Shown here piece after piece: positions 18,554 to 28,752 of a stretch of DNA of 64,000 nt. Position 1 is the first letter of the stretch. Each line of letters starts with the position of its first letter. The notes beneath the pieces were generated by a model. The model did no database searches. It worked only from the letters and a program-made list of their open reading frames with translations, and was not told where the DNA came from. This DNA comes from Bacteroidales bacterium (GTDB lineage: Bacteria; Bacteroidota; Bacteroidia; Bacteroidales; JAADJA01), in assembly GCA_021740645.1 (NCBI GenBank), contig JAIOZL010000016.1, positions 1 through 64,000 on the forward strand, written 5' to 3'. Position numbers and translations under genes: made by a program.

Positions 18554-20197
18554 ATGAAAAGAGGTTTTTTTATCATCTTGCTGATTTCGACATTTTTAAT
18601 TAGATGTACGAAGGATGAAGATGTCCCGCAAAGTCAATCAGAATTTGATATATTTACAGGTACTGTCTCTGGAATTACCAACACCACAGCTAAAGTCACT
18701 GGTATCGTCATGAACTTAAATGGGAATTCCCTGATCAATCACGGACATGTATGGTCCACTAACAGCGCACCGGAGATTACCAATTCGGCTAAAACAGCAT
18801 TGGGAGTAACTGAAGAAGATATAGAATTTACAAGCTTGTTGACTGGCCTGGAAAAGAGCACAACCTACTATGTAAGGGCGTATACTACTGATGCAAGTGG
18901 AACCTATTATGGAGAAGAAAAAAGCTTTATGACGGGCGATGAATTTTTCAAGTTTAAAATAGGGAGTGATTATATCAAAAATAATGCATTCGAAGAAAAC
19001 CGTTTATGGATAATGATCTATACCTCGGATAATACATTGGTAGGGATACAGGAAGCACAAAATAATTCCGTATTGGTTTTTGACTGGCCAAAAGGGATGA
19101 ATACAGGCGGATATAACGTACAGATTTTCCGGAAAACAATATATTTGGAATACAGCTGGCCCCAAATGTATTATTTGTCGAACTACATGGATGTGATCCC
19201 GGAAACATGGAACCTTGGTTTGCCAAATGAAGAAACAATAAACCCTGTAGGCTCTAATATAGTTGCCCTAAATAATATTAATCTGGATGACTACGATTAT
19301 ACCGAGCTACGCAATAAGTACGATTGGGGAGTATATAACAGCGTTGAAAATTCGGTTACTTTCGACCAGTATTTTAACCCCGACAATATTTATATCATGT
19401 TTTATAATTTCGGGGAAGCACCTTTTTATAAATGGATTGACAACGTTGGGCTAAATGAATCATTCTCAATAGGTAGTTCGGAGTTTATCCAGATGAGCGA
19501 CTTTGTTAATTTCTCATTTGGAAATGGAACGAGCGACCTCGCGTATATTGAATCTGAAGATGACCCTGCAACTGACATTTGGGAATATTACATGGTTTAC
19601 TATAATACCGAAAATAATTTGCCTGCCGTACAAGCCTATTATCCGGGTAACCTTTTCAATGGTTATTATTCATATTTCAGGGCAACAAAAGATAATGATT
19701 CTTATGTGTACTGCAGGAGAAATGGGAGCATTCCCAGCCAGTTTAATTACTTACAAGCTAACCTATCAGTGATTGATGATAACCCTGAGAATTTTGCAGC
19801 CACCATCAATGGAAATCCTGATTATGTGAGGCTTTCCTGGGAATATGTATATGATGATGGACATGCATATGTATTTAGTTACGTTAATTTCGCTTCTCCT
19901 GAAAATTCTTCAAATATATCTTTACCCAACCTCCCGGAAGAAATTGCTCAATTAAAACCAGAAGTTCTTCAAATAAATAATTTGTACTTGAAGGAAACCG
20001 CCTTTGGATTATATGATAATTTTTCAGGATTTGATGGTTATATAAGTAATAACTTTATTTTACCAGGCAATTTGTTTTCTGAGTGCCACGAATATTTTCT
20101 TAAATATGTTCAGGCAGATGAAAAATCCATGAAACCTCACAGTGAAGAAATACACCAATTAAAAAATTTAAGAAAAGCAGCCAATCCCGATATTTGA
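18554..20197 (+). CDS. Surface or periplasmic lipoprotein with an Fn3-like domain
   Basis: This 547-residue protein has a lipoprotein signal (FLIRC, lipidated Cys18, then TKDED). Residues ~35-125 form a fibronectin-type-III-like domain of the kind common in Bacteroidota lipoproteins (GTVSGITNTTAKVTGIV, GLEKSTTYYVRAYTTDASG). The remaining ~420 residues are rich in Tyr, Trp, Asn and Asp and match no family I recognise. The acidic residues right after the Cys (KDED) fit a lipoprotein export signal for surface display in this phylum. No Sus-like neighbours are present. Function unknown. Confidence 0.65.
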   Translation: MKRGFFIILLISTFLIRCTKDEDVPQSQSEFDIFTGTVSGITNTTAKVTGIVMNLNGNSLINHGHVWSTNSAPEITNSAKTALGVTEEDIEFTSLLTGLEKSTTYYVRAYTTDASGTYYGEEKSFMTGDEFFKFKIGSDYIKNNAFEENRLWIMIYTSDNTLVGIQEAQNNSVLVFDWPKGMNTGGYNVQIFRKTIYLEYSWPQMYYLSNYMDVIPETWNLGLPNEETINPVGSNIVALNNINLDDYDYTELRNKYDWGVYNSVENSVTFDQYFNPDNIYIMFYNFGEAPFYKWIDNVGLNESFSIGSSEFIQMSDFVNFSFGNGTSDLAYIESEDDPATDIWEYYMVYYNTENNLPAVQAYYPGNLFNGYYSYFRATKDNDSYVYCRRNGSIPSQFNYLQANLSVIDDNPENFAATINGNPDYVRLSWEYVYDDGHAYVFSYVNFASPENSSNISLPNLPEEIAQLKPEVLQINNLYLKETAFGLYDNFSGFDGYISNNFILPGNLFSECHEYFLKYVQADEKSMKPHSEEIHQLKNLRKAANPDI

Positions 20198-20324
20198 TGC
20201 ACTTTCACTCGCTTTATTTTTAGTTTGTATTTCAAAATGCGTTGATCAAGTCTTAATTTTCGACTATGAAATGAGCACGTTATAGTCTGAAATAATTAAA
20301 ACTAAAGTATCCAAACATTTCCCT

Positions 20325-20332
20325 TACCTTTG
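20325..20332 (+). promoter_or_regulatory. -7 promoter element for the helicase gene
   Basis: TACCTTTG exactly fits the Bacteroidota TAnnTTTG element, 19 bases upstream of the helicase start. A convincing -33 TTTG is not seen at the normal spacing. Confidence 0.5.
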
Positions 20333-20351
20333 TCCCCAACAAATTTAATAA

Positions 20352-21629
20352 ATGACATTTAAACTTCTGGGGGTTATCGACCCCATCCTGAAAGCACTGG
20401 CTGCTGAAGGTTATTCTACACCTACACCCATCCAACAACAATCTATCCCCATTTTACTAAAAGGAAAGGATTTGTTAGGTTGTGCCCAAACAGGAACCGG
20501 CAAGACTGCTGCTTTCGCTGTACCAATTCTGCAACATCTTTATCTTAATCCACCACACCACGATGGCCGGAGAAAGATAAGAGCCCTTGTGATTACACCC
20601 ACAAGGGAATTGGCCATTCAAATTGCGGAAAGTTTTACTGTATATGGCAAATTTACCGGTATAAAAAATACCGTTGTTTTTGGAGGGGTAAAGCAAAACC
20701 CCCAAACAGATGCACTCAAAAGAGGAGTGGATATACTGGTTGCCACACCCGGCCGCTTGCTCGACTTAATCGACCAGGGTTTTATTTCTCTTAAGGATGT
20801 GAAATATTCAGTTTTAGATGAGGCCGACCGCATGCTGGATATGGGATTTATACATGATATCAGGAAAATTATTGCACACTTGCCCGCACAAAGGCAATCC
20901 TTATTCTTTTCAGCCACCATGCCTCCGGAAATAGTCGCCTTATCACGACAAATCCTGGGAAATCCGGAAAAGGTTTCGGTAACACCCGAACAAACAACTG
21001 CTGAAAAAGTGGAACAGGCGGTTTATTTTGTAAATAAAAAGAAAAAACCTGACCTCCTGATGCATCTTTTAAAAACTGAACCTGTTTATTCTGTTTTGGT
21101 TTTTTCAAGGACCAAATATGGCGCAGATAAAATTGTTAAATTCCTATCGAAGAAAACAGATATTGACGCGAATGCCATCCATGGCAATAAGTCGCAGGGA
21201 GCCAGGCAAAAAGCCCTTGGAGATTTTAAAAACGGGCGAACCAGTATATTAATTGCTACTGATATTGCTGCCAGAGGAATAGATGTAGAGGAAATATCGC
21301 ATGTGATCAATTATGACCTTCCGAATATTCCTGAAACATATATACACCGAATAGGACGCACTGGCCGGGCGGGAGCCAGTGGCATTGCGCTTTCCTTTTG
21401 CGATGGTGAAGAGCGACCTTTTTTAAAAGATATCGAAAAGTTAATCGGGAAAAAAATACCTGTTGTTGAAGAACATCCGTTTCCGTACGTTGAAGCAGAT
21501 CCAGCGGCTGAAAAACCAAAAAAAGAGGAAAGGCCACCCCGAAAAAAAAGAAAGCCTAAATCAGCATTTGCCTGGAGAAATGAGAACAAATCCATACAAA
21601 AGAAATCATTTCCGGGAAAAAGAAGATAA
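20352..21629 (+). CDS. rhlE: DEAD-box RNA helicase, RhlE type
   Basis: This 425-residue ATP-dependent RNA helicase has every motif in order: Q motif ([10 protein letters not shown]), Walker [23 protein letters not shown] in [15 protein letters not shown], and [10 protein letters not shown]. The C-terminal ~60 residues are strongly basic ([11 protein letters not shown]), the extension that RhlE-type proteins use to hold RNA. It acts in ribosome assembly or RNA turnover, often at low temperature. The gene is alone, with its own -7 element. The exact subtype (RhlE rather than another DEAD-box branch) is inferred from length and the basic tail. Confidence 0.9.
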   Translation: MTFKLLGVIDPILKALAAEGYSTPTPIQQQSIPILLKGKDLLGCAQTGTGKTAAFAVPILQHLYLNPPHHDGRRKIRALVITPTRELAIQIAESFTVYGKFTGIKNTVVFGGVKQNPQTDALKRGVDILVATPGRLLDLIDQGFISLKDVKYSVLDEADRMLDMGFIHDIRKIIAHLPAQRQSLFFSATMPPEIVALSRQILGNPEKVSVTPEQTTAEKVEQAVYFVNKKKKPDLLMHLLKTEPVYSVLVFSRTKYGADKIVKFLSKKTDIDANAIHGNKSQGARQKALGDFKNGRTSILIATDIAARGIDVEEISHVINYDLPNIPETYIHRIGRTGRAGASGIALSFCDGEERPFLKDIEKLIGKKIPVVEEHPFPYVEADPAAEKPKKEERPPRKKRKPKSAFAWRNENKSIQKKSFPGKRR

Positions 21630-21769
21630 ATCCATATCAGGAGAGTCACTCAACCCCGAAAATTAAATGCGAATAATTCCATTTGTTTTCCTTATCTTTA
21701 GCCATTGATAAATCTCCTCTTGCCATTATTATTTTAGAAATTATTTTGAGCAAGCTAAATGCCTGACTA

Positions 21770-24700
21770 ATGAAAGCAAAAAGTATTGATCTGTCGAAGC
21801 CCTCCAGGGACTTTTACTTTGTGGGTATCGGTGCTTCAGCAGGAGGATTGGAAGCGTTTGAACGTTTTTTTAAACATGTTCCTGATAATCCTGGGATGGC
21901 CTTTATCCTGGTATCCCATCTTGATCCAAAACACCATAGCATAATGCCCGAATTGATCCGGAAATATACTACCATGGAGGTATTGCTGGTAAAGGATGGC
22001 ACCAAAGTAAAGCCCAATGCCGTATATATTATTCCGCCCAACTTTAATATGGCTATTCTTAAGGGAACGCTTCATTTGTTTGAACCCCCTAAAAAGACTA
22101 TTCCCAGGATGCCGATCGATTTTTTCTTTAAATCACTGGCAAATGACCAGGGTGAAAAAGCAATATGTATTATTTTATCAGGTATGGGTTCGGATGGCTG
22201 CCAGGGCCTTAAGGTTATTAAAGGGGAGCTTGGAATGGCAATGGCACAAAGTGTTGACTCAGCCAAATATGAGAGTATGCCTAAATGTGCCATCGAAACA
22301 AGTCTTGTCGATTATATCCTTCCTCCTGAAAAAATGCCGGAGCAACTGCTTAACTTTACAAACCATATTCAAAACAGGCACAAGGTAATAATCCAGGATG
22401 AAAAAAAACTAAACCCCGACGCCCTTCAAAAGATCTTTATTCTGCTCCGGAATCAAACAGGCCATGATTTTTCATCTTATAAAATCAATACAATAAGCCG
22501 CCGTATTTCCCGGAGAATGAATATTCACCAAATAAACAGGATTACCACATTTGTAAAATATTTACAAGAAAACCCATTAGAAGTAGAAACATTATTCAGG
22601 GAACTGTTAATTGGGGTTACCAGTTTCTTCCGGGATAAGTATGCCTTCGAATTAATGCGGGAAAATATCCTTCCCGGATTATTAAAGCAAAAACCCAGCG
22701 ATTACACATTCAGGGTATGGATACCCGGTTGTTCCAGTGGAGAGGAAGCTTATTCTATAGCCATTATTTTAAGAGAGGTAATTGAAAAACTGAATATCCA
22801 TATCAATATTCAAATATTCGCAACAGACTTGGATATCAATGCCATTGAAATAGCCCGGGCAGGCCTTTATCCACCTTCAATTGCACAGGATGTAAGCCCC
22901 GAAAGGATAAAACGCTTTTTTAGTTTCGACGATCATCTATTCAAAATTAAAAAAGATATCAGGGAATTGTTGGTTTTTGCTCCCCAAAACCTTATTAAAG
23001 ACCCACCATTCATTAAACTTGATATGGTGGTTTGCAGGAATTTGCTGATCTATTTCGACAGCGATTTGCAAAAAAAAGTATTGCCCCTTTTTCATTTTAG
23101 TTTAAAACCTGAAGGGGTGTTATTTCTTGGGTCATCAGAGACCATCGGTAGTTTTACCGATTTGTTTTTGCCCATCAATACCAAATGGAAAATATATGCT
23201 CGTAAACAGGCAATTACGCCGAATTATATAGTAAGTAAATTTCATGAATCAGATCAACAAGACAAAAAGATAGTGATGCCAGAACACCAAAAGATTAAGC
23301 CCGAATATTCCAGGTTGGCTGAGAAAAGCCTGCTTGCCCATTATGCTCCACCCAGTGTGATCATTAACGAAAGAGGGGAAATTTTATATATTCACGGACG
23401 TACAGGAAAATATCTTGAACCGGCACCTGGTGAAGCAAATCTGAATATTTATGATATGGCAAGGGATGGATTACGAGTGGATTTAACAGCTGCCATCAGG
23501 GAATCCCTGGCCCGAAAACAACAGGTGGTACATAAAGGGGTTTCCCTAAAAAACAATGGCGCAATATTTACAATAGATATTGTGGTAAAGCCATTAAATT
23601 TGCCTAAAGATCCACAGGTTACAATGCTCATCATGTTTGAGGAATCAATAAGCCCTGAGCCACCCCCATCCAAAACACGCGGAAAAAAGACGGGTAAAAA
23701 AGAAGCAGCTGATCAAAATGAAAATGACAGAATGACCAGGCTGGAAAAAGAATTGCAGAGCACAAAAGAAAATCTGCAATCGACTATTGAAGAACTGGAG
23801 GCCTCGAACGAAGAACTTAAGTCGACCAATGAAGAATTGCAATCCACGAATGAAGAATTGCAATCCACAAATGAAGAGCTTGAAACCTCTAAGGAAGAGC
23901 AGCAGTCGATGAACGAGGAGCTCTCCACTGTAAATGCCGAACTCAACGAAAAAGTAGAAATGCTGGCCGGAGTCAACGATGATTTATCCAATCTTTTGAA
24001 CGCTACCCAAATTCCCACTATCTTTTTGGATAATGAATTTCGCATCAAACGTTTTACCTCCCATACAGCCCGCATCATACACTTCATTCAAACAGATATT
24101 GGCCGGCCCATCTCTGATATTAACACAAAGCTGGTAAATGTAAATATTAAGGAAATAGCAAAAGAGGTTTTAAATGACCTGGTATTCAGGGAAAAAGAGG
24201 TGATGTCGGAAGATGGCGCCTATTATACCCTGCGAATTTCTCCCTACCGGACAACAGAAAATGTGATTAATGGAGTGGTTATCACATTTTCGGATTTAAC
24301 AAAAGTACAGGAAATAAAAGAGCAGGAGCTGAGGTATAATGCGGAGGCACGTTTAGCTAAACTAATCAAAGAATCAAATGATGCTATTTTCGTTTTGGAC
24401 CTTCAGGGTAATATAACTGAATGGAACTATGGCGCTGAAAAAATGTATGGATATTCACAAAAAGAGGCTTTAAAATTGAACCTTAGAAACCTGTCTGCGG
24501 AGTTCAATAATTCGGAACTGGAAGCTGTATTAAAACGATTACAGGAAAAAGGAGAGATCAAATCCTTTAAATCCCAACGAAAAACGAAAGAAAATAAGAT
24601 AATAAATGTTTGGCTCACTCCAACCCGTTTGCTTGATGCAGATGAAAAATTAACGGGTATTGGAATAACAGAAAGGGATTTGGCCTGGCTGCCTGAATAA
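21770..24700 (+). CDS. CheB-CheR-PAS fusion protein
   Basis: This 976-residue protein fuses a CheB methylesterase domain (~15-195; GIGASAGG with S23, SHLDPKHHS, LSGMGSDGCQG) to a CheR methyltransferase domain (~205-480; WIPGCSSGEEAYSIAI and FATDLDINAIEIARAGLYP for SAM binding, VVCRNLLIYFD). A long coiled coil follows (~640-745) with heptad-like repeats of STNEELQ, then two PAS domains (~745-860 and ~860-975). The receiver that normally controls CheB is missing, as is any kinase domain. CheB and CheR normally demethylate and methylate chemoreceptors, but no receptor, CheA or CheW gene is in the window. In Bacteroidota and others such fusions are thought to act in non-chemotactic signalling. 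All key catalytic motifs look intact. It heads the signalling island. Confidence 0.88.
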   Translation: MKAKSIDLSKPSRDFYFVGIGASAGGLEAFERFFKHVPDNPGMAFILVSHLDPKHHSIMPELIRKYTTMEVLLVKDGTKVKPNAVYIIPPNFNMAILKGTLHLFEPPKKTIPRMPIDFFFKSLANDQGEKAICIILSGMGSDGCQGLKVIKGELGMAMAQSVDSAKYESMPKCAIETSLVDYILPPEKMPEQLLNFTNHIQNRHKVIIQDEKKLNPDALQKIFILLRNQTGHDFSSYKINTISRRISRRMNIHQINRITTFVKYLQENPLEVETLFRELLIGVTSFFRDKYAFELMRENILPGLLKQKPSDYTFRVWIPGCSSGEEAYSIAIILREVIEKLNIHINIQIFATDLDINAIEIARAGLYPPSIAQDVSPERIKRFFSFDDHLFKIKKDIRELLVFAPQNLIKDPPFIKLDMVVCRNLLIYFDSDLQKKVLPLFHFSLKPEGVLFLGSSETIGSFTDLFLPINTKWKIYARKQAITPNYIVSKFHESDQQDKKIVMPEHQKIKPEYSRLAEKSLLAHYAPPSVIINERGEILYIHGRTGKYLEPAPGEANLNIYDMARDGLRVDLTAAIRESLARKQQVVHKGVSLKNNGAIFTIDIVVKPLNLPKDPQVTMLIMFEESISPEPPPSKTRGKKTGKKEAADQNENDRMTRLEKELQSTKENLQSTIEELEASNEELKSTNEELQSTNEELQSTNEELETSKEEQQSMNEELSTVNAELNEKVEMLAGVNDDLSNLLNATQIPTIFLDNEFRIKRFTSHTARIIHFIQTDIGRPISDINTKLVNVNIKEIAKEVLNDLVFREKEVMSEDGAYYTLRISPYRTTENVINGVVITFSDLTKVQEIKEQELRYNAEARLAKLIKESNDAIFVLDLQGNITEWNYGAEKMYGYSQKEALKLNLRNLSAEFNNSELEAVLKRLQEKGEIKSFKSQRKTKENKIINVWLTPTRLLDADEKLTGIGITERDLAWLPE

Positions 24701-24764
24701 TTTGAACCAGAAATAAGTAGCTAATAAAAAATTATATTACCTTTAAGTGCTAAATCGCCTGATT

Positions 24765-26258
24765 ATGGAAAAACACCCGAACTCCCCGGATAATAATAAA
24801 TTGAGGAAAAGAGCCCTTGACTTCCTTGAGAAACATCCCTCAAAAAAAATAAATGTACCTGCTGAAAAAGTGGAGGAGCTTATGGAAGAGCTCCGCGTAC
24901 ACCAGGTGGAGTTGGAAATGCAAAATGAAGAATTACGAAGGGCTAACCTAGAAGTTGAATTGACCAGGGATAAATATTTGGATCTTTATGATTTTGCTCC
25001 TGTTGGTTATCTTTCCATTTCAGAAAAAGGGATGATTATGGAAGCCAATCTTACCCTGGCAAAAATGCTGCAAATTGAAAGAGGAGTTTTAATTAATCGG
25101 GTCTTTTCTGATTTTATTCTTAAAGAGGATAAGGATATTTTTTATTTACACCGCAAAAACCTCATTCAAAATGGAGTAGCTGAACCCTGTGAACTAAGAA
25201 TGGTGAATAAAAATGAAGAGGTTTTTTTCACCCAGATAAATTGTATACTGCTGAATGATAATTCAAATAATGGCTTGCTTATCAGGTCGGTGGTGATGGA
25301 TATTTCAGAACGGAAACGTACCGATGCAATTTTAATAAAGAGTGAATTGAAATACCGCTCATTAATTGAAACTGCATCAGATGGAATTTATTTGTTAGCT
25401 GATGATGGTACCTTTGTGGAGTGCAATCCCAGTGCATGTAAAATGCTTGGAAGAGAGAAAAATGAAATTATTGGATCCTTGATCACTGAAATAGATCCTA
25501 ATTACTCTTATGAGGAATTTACAGATTTTTGGAAAGAATTTCCGTTTGATGAGCAAAGAATTTTTGAAACAAGCCATATTCACAAAGATGGATCTTTGAT
25601 TCCGATAGAAATTAGTGCAAGGAAGTTCAAAATTGAAAGTTCTATTGTTTATTGTGCTATTGCGCGGGATATCACGGAACGAAAAAAATCAGAAAATGCC
25701 ATCAGGGAAAGCCAGGAGCGTTTCAATTTTGCCATGGCCGCTACTAAAGATGGTATTTACGACTGGGATTTAATTACCAATGAAATATACTATTCACCGG
25801 GATGGAAACAAATGCTGGGTTACAAGGACCATGAACTTAAAAATGAGTTTTCAGTTTGGGAAAAATTGACCGAACCTGAAGATGCTAAAAAGTCATGGGA
25901 TATGCTTAATGCCCATATATCCGGCAAACTTCACCGCTTTGAGCTGGAGTTTAAAATGAAGCATAAAAATGGACACTGGGTAGATATTTTATCGCGGGCC
26001 GAAGCTATTTTCGACAGTAAGGGCAAAGCCATCAGGGTAGTGGGTACGCATGTGGATATTACATCCCGAAAAAAAATTGAAAAAGAACTTATCGCGCACC
26101 GTAACCACCTGGAAGAAATGGTTAATGAACGTACCAAAGAACTCCAGGAAAAAAATGAAGTACTGGAAAAATTCAATAATTTATTTGTTGGGAGAGAGTC
26201 CAGAATTAAAGAGCTGAGAGATAAAATAAAATTACTTGAAGAGAAAATATCAAAATAA
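24765..26258 (+). CDS. PAS-only signalling protein with coiled-coil ends
   Basis: This 497-residue soluble protein starts with a coiled coil (~25-60; VEELMEELRVHQVELEMQN). Three PAS modules follow (~65-175, ~190-310, ~315-440), the last with the PAC-like WVDILSRAEAIFDSKGKA. The C-terminal coil holds the phrase LFVGRESRIKELRDKIKLL. There is no kinase, cyclase or DNA-binding domain. A nearly identical C-terminal phrase occurs in the receiver-PAS protein at 29380. ATG 24765 was preferred to a GTG at 24747. It lies 64 bp after the CheB-CheR gene, probably in one transcript. It may be a scaffold or input partner for a kinase encoded elsewhere; PAS ligands cannot be read from the sequence. Confidence 0.75.
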   Translation: MEKHPNSPDNNKLRKRALDFLEKHPSKKINVPAEKVEELMEELRVHQVELEMQNEELRRANLEVELTRDKYLDLYDFAPVGYLSISEKGMIMEANLTLAKMLQIERGVLINRVFSDFILKEDKDIFYLHRKNLIQNGVAEPCELRMVNKNEEVFFTQINCILLNDNSNNGLLIRSVVMDISERKRTDAILIKSELKYRSLIETASDGIYLLADDGTFVECNPSACKMLGREKNEIIGSLITEIDPNYSYEEFTDFWKEFPFDEQRIFETSHIHKDGSLIPIEISARKFKIESSIVYCAIARDITERKKSENAIRESQERFNFAMAATKDGIYDWDLITNEIYYSPGWKQMLGYKDHELKNEFSVWEKLTEPEDAKKSWDMLNAHISGKLHRFELEFKMKHKNGHWVDILSRAEAIFDSKGKAIRVVGTHVDITSRKKIEKELIAHRNHLEEMVNERTKELQEKNEVLEKFNNLFVGRESRIKELRDKIKLLEEKISK

Positions 26259-26489
26259 ACCCTTTTATATTCCTGCATATGTTTACCAATGGTATTACTA
26301 CCAGGCTATTTAAGCACTTTTATGTTCGAAATAGGTTTCCGGGTTACTTTTAATTTATTCCGCTCTTTAAATTGAAAATCACACAGCTCCTGCGTAAACA
26401 ACCATTAGGAAAAACAATAGCCAACTTCCTTATTTGCAGGTCAGCAATGATAAAAATTTGTAATTTAGTCCGATTCAAAAAAAAGGCAG

Positions 26490-27551
26490 ATGGAACAGGA
26501 AATGTTAAAAATCAGTAATTTTTTAATATTAAAAAAAGATGAGCTTGCAATTAAAATTGTTGAAAAACAATATAAGCTGCAGTTCAGCTTTTGGGAGCCC
26601 TATGGCACGACCGGTAAAAACTTTAGTATTCGGGATGCAGGCTATCATCTTCCCTTTCTGGCAGAAGCGATTGTTTCGAAGGATGCAAGCATGTTTACCG
26701 AATATGTTGCCTGGGTAAAAGTGCTTTTCCGGGGGCTTAACTTTCCGGATGATGTAATGATAAAAACCCTGGAATGTACACAAGAGGTAATCAGTGAAGA
26801 AATGCCCTCTGAGTTCTCGACAATTGTAGGCCAATACATTGAAGCCGGGATCCGTGAAATGCAAAAACCCCTGCAGGAGTTATCCTCGTATATTGATGAT
26901 TCCACCAGTATAGGCAAGCGGGCAAGAGCATACAATGATGCTTTGCTGGCAGGGAATAAATCCATGGCAAGTAGTATAATCATGAGCGCCGTAGAAGACA
27001 AAATCCCGGTAAAGGAAATCTATCTTGAGATCTTTCAGAAATCGCAATATGAAGTGGGGCGTTTGTGGTTGTCTAATCAAATAAGTGTGGCAAAAGAACA
27101 CTTTTGTTCTGCCGCCACCCAAATGATCATGTCGCAGCTTTATCCATACATCTTTACCACCGAGCGTAAAAACAAGACCTTTGTTGGGGCAAGTATAGGC
27201 GGCGAATTGCATGAAATAGGAATTAGAATGGTAGCCGATTTTTTCGAAATGGAAGGTTGGGATACCTACTACCTTGGAGCTAATTCACCCCCCTCAACTT
27301 TATTAAAAGCCGTGGAAGAAAATGAAGCCCAAATTCTAGGATTATCTATTGCGATGCCCTATCATCGTCAGTTATTAGCCTCCACCATAAAGGATATAAG
27401 GCAATCAGAAACCGGAAAAGATTTGAAAATTATTATCGGTGGCGTGGCATTGAACAGAAATGTAAAAGATTGGGAATCATTTGGTGCCAATGCATATGCT
27501 CCCAATGCATTAAAGGCTATTGAGGAAGCCAATAAACTGGTAATTAATTAA
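26490..27551 (+). CDS. CarH-like cobalamin-binding protein (putative B12 light sensor)
   Basis: This 353-residue soluble protein has its cobalamin unit in the C-terminal half. A four-helix cap (~140-215) carries W193-x9-E203-H204, the arrangement specific to adenosylcobalamin photoreceptors of the CarH/LitR type. It is followed by a Rossmann-type B12-binding domain with E239-L-H241-E-I-G244 (the ExHxxG signature; H241 would be the lower ligand), LSIAMPYHRQL and the IIGGVAL strand-loop. The first ~135 residues are helical and unrecognised. There is no MerR-type DNA-binding domain, unlike CarH itself. The next gene, a histidine kinase, starts 4 bp after the stop, so the pair is surely cotranscribed and probably forms one sensor. 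Light sensing is inferred from the motif; redox or B12 sensing is an alternative. Confidence 0.85.
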   Translation: MEQEMLKISNFLILKKDELAIKIVEKQYKLQFSFWEPYGTTGKNFSIRDAGYHLPFLAEAIVSKDASMFTEYVAWVKVLFRGLNFPDDVMIKTLECTQEVISEEMPSEFSTIVGQYIEAGIREMQKPLQELSSYIDDSTSIGKRARAYNDALLAGNKSMASSIIMSAVEDKIPVKEIYLEIFQKSQYEVGRLWLSNQISVAKEHFCSAATQMIMSQLYPYIFTTERKNKTFVGASIGGELHEIGIRMVADFFEMEGWDTYYLGANSPPSTLLKAVEENEAQILGLSIAMPYHRQLLASTIKDIRQSETGKDLKIIIGGVALNRNVKDWESFGANAYAPNALKAIEEANKLVIN

Positions 27552-27555
27552 AATA

Positions 27556-28752
27556 ATGGCAGACACCGGAAAAATAAAAGGACTGGCGTTACTTTGCTCC
27601 TTAAATGGTGACATTGAACAGGTATTGCGAAATGATTTTAACATTGGTGATTCAAGGCTTGAAAAAAAAATGTTCAACTATTTGGTAGACGAAGGCACGC
27701 GCAATAAATCATACAATTTTTTACTGGAGATCAAAAGAAAAAAAATAGCTTTTGACTACCAGCTGAACATCCCCATGGATAATGTCATCAAAACTTTGTA
27801 CTTTGTGGGCCTTCAGCTAGGCGACAAATTGCTCATTATTGGTGCGGATAATCATAAGGAGGCCATGGAGTTTACGGGCCATTTGCAACATATAAATAAT
27901 GAGCAGGCGAACCTCATTCGTCAGCTGATCAAAGAAAAATATTCTAATCCGGTTGAGGAAGCTGATGATACACAGAGGTTATTTGATGAAGTTTCGAACC
28001 TGAATAATGAGTTGGTTAACCTGCAACGTGAGCTAACCAAAAAAAATATTGAACTGGCTAAACTGAATGAGCTTAAAAACCAGTTCCTGGGCATGGCTGC
28101 CCATGACCTGCGAAATCCATTAGGAAACATTATTAATTATGCGGAGTTCCTGCAGGAAGATGCCGATGTCCTCTCCGATACCCACAAAAAATTTATCGAG
28201 CAGATAAAGAAAATTACCACCTCCATGTTAGCTTTGGTAAACGACCTGCTGGATGTTTCATCCATCGAGTCGGGAAAAGTTTCCCTTACCCTTGAGGAGG
28301 TCAACCTTATTGATCTTATTGATCAAACTGTGTCTGTTAACAGGTCGCTTGGAGAGAAGAAACAAATACAATTGAACGTTGAAAAACCGGAGAGTGAGAT
28401 TTACCTGAAAATTGACAGGGATAAAATTATTCAGGTGGTGACCAACCTTTGCACCAATGCCATCAAATATTCGAATGAGGGAACTAAAGTTGAGGTGAAA
28501 ATAATAAAAGAATTTAGCCGGGTAATAATCTCCATTGCCGACCAGGGATTGGGTATTGAACCCGACGAATTGAAATTGTTGTTTCGGCCCTTTCAAACGA
28601 CCACCGTAAGAAGTACAGGCGGTGAAAAAAGTACCGGGCTGGGATTATACATTGTAAGAAGAATAGTGGAAGCCCATGAAGGTGAAATATGGGTAGAAAG
28701 TGAGCCGGGCAAGGGTTCTGTTTTTAGTTTTAGTTTGCCTGTAATGTATTAA
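27556..28752 (+). CDS. Soluble sensor histidine kinase paired with the B12 protein
   Basis: This 398-residue protein has no membrane segment. Residues ~1-130 are an unrecognised, possibly PAS-like sensor domain (GLALLCSLNGDIEQVL, LYFVGLQLGDKLLIIGA). A coiled coil (~140-178) leads to the phosphoacceptor H183 in MAAHDLRNPLGN. The ATP-binding domain is complete: LCTNAIKYS (N box), DQGLGI (G1) and GLGLYIVRR (G2). It should autophosphorylate and pass phosphate to a response regulator. The receiver protein at 29380 is the nearest candidate. The 4-bp spacing to the B12-binding gene suggests B12-controlled kinase activity. The start ATG 27556 follows the upstream stop immediately. Confidence 0.9.
   Translation: MADTGKIKGLALLCSLNGDIEQVLRNDFNIGDSRLEKKMFNYLVDEGTRNKSYNFLLEIKRKKIAFDYQLNIPMDNVIKTLYFVGLQLGDKLLIIGADNHKEAMEFTGHLQHINNEQANLIRQLIKEKYSNPVEEADDTQRLFDEVSNLNNELVNLQRELTKKNIELAKLNELKNQFLGMAAHDLRNPLGNIINYAEFLQEDADVLSDTHKKFIEQIKKITTSMLALVNDLLDVSSIESGKVSLTLEEVNLIDLIDQTVSVNRSLGEKKQIQLNVEKPESEIYLKIDRDKIIQVVTNLCTNAIKYSNEGTKVEVKIIKEFSRVIISIADQGLGIEPDELKLLFRPFQTTTVRSTGGEKSTGLGLYIVRRIVEAHEGEIWVESEPGKGSVFSFSLPVMY

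Noticed and set aside
23817-23900. Near-perfect 27-base direct repeats
   Set aside because: They encode the STNEELQ coiled-coil repeats of the CheB-CheR protein, common in this family, and are not a CRISPR or mobile repeat.
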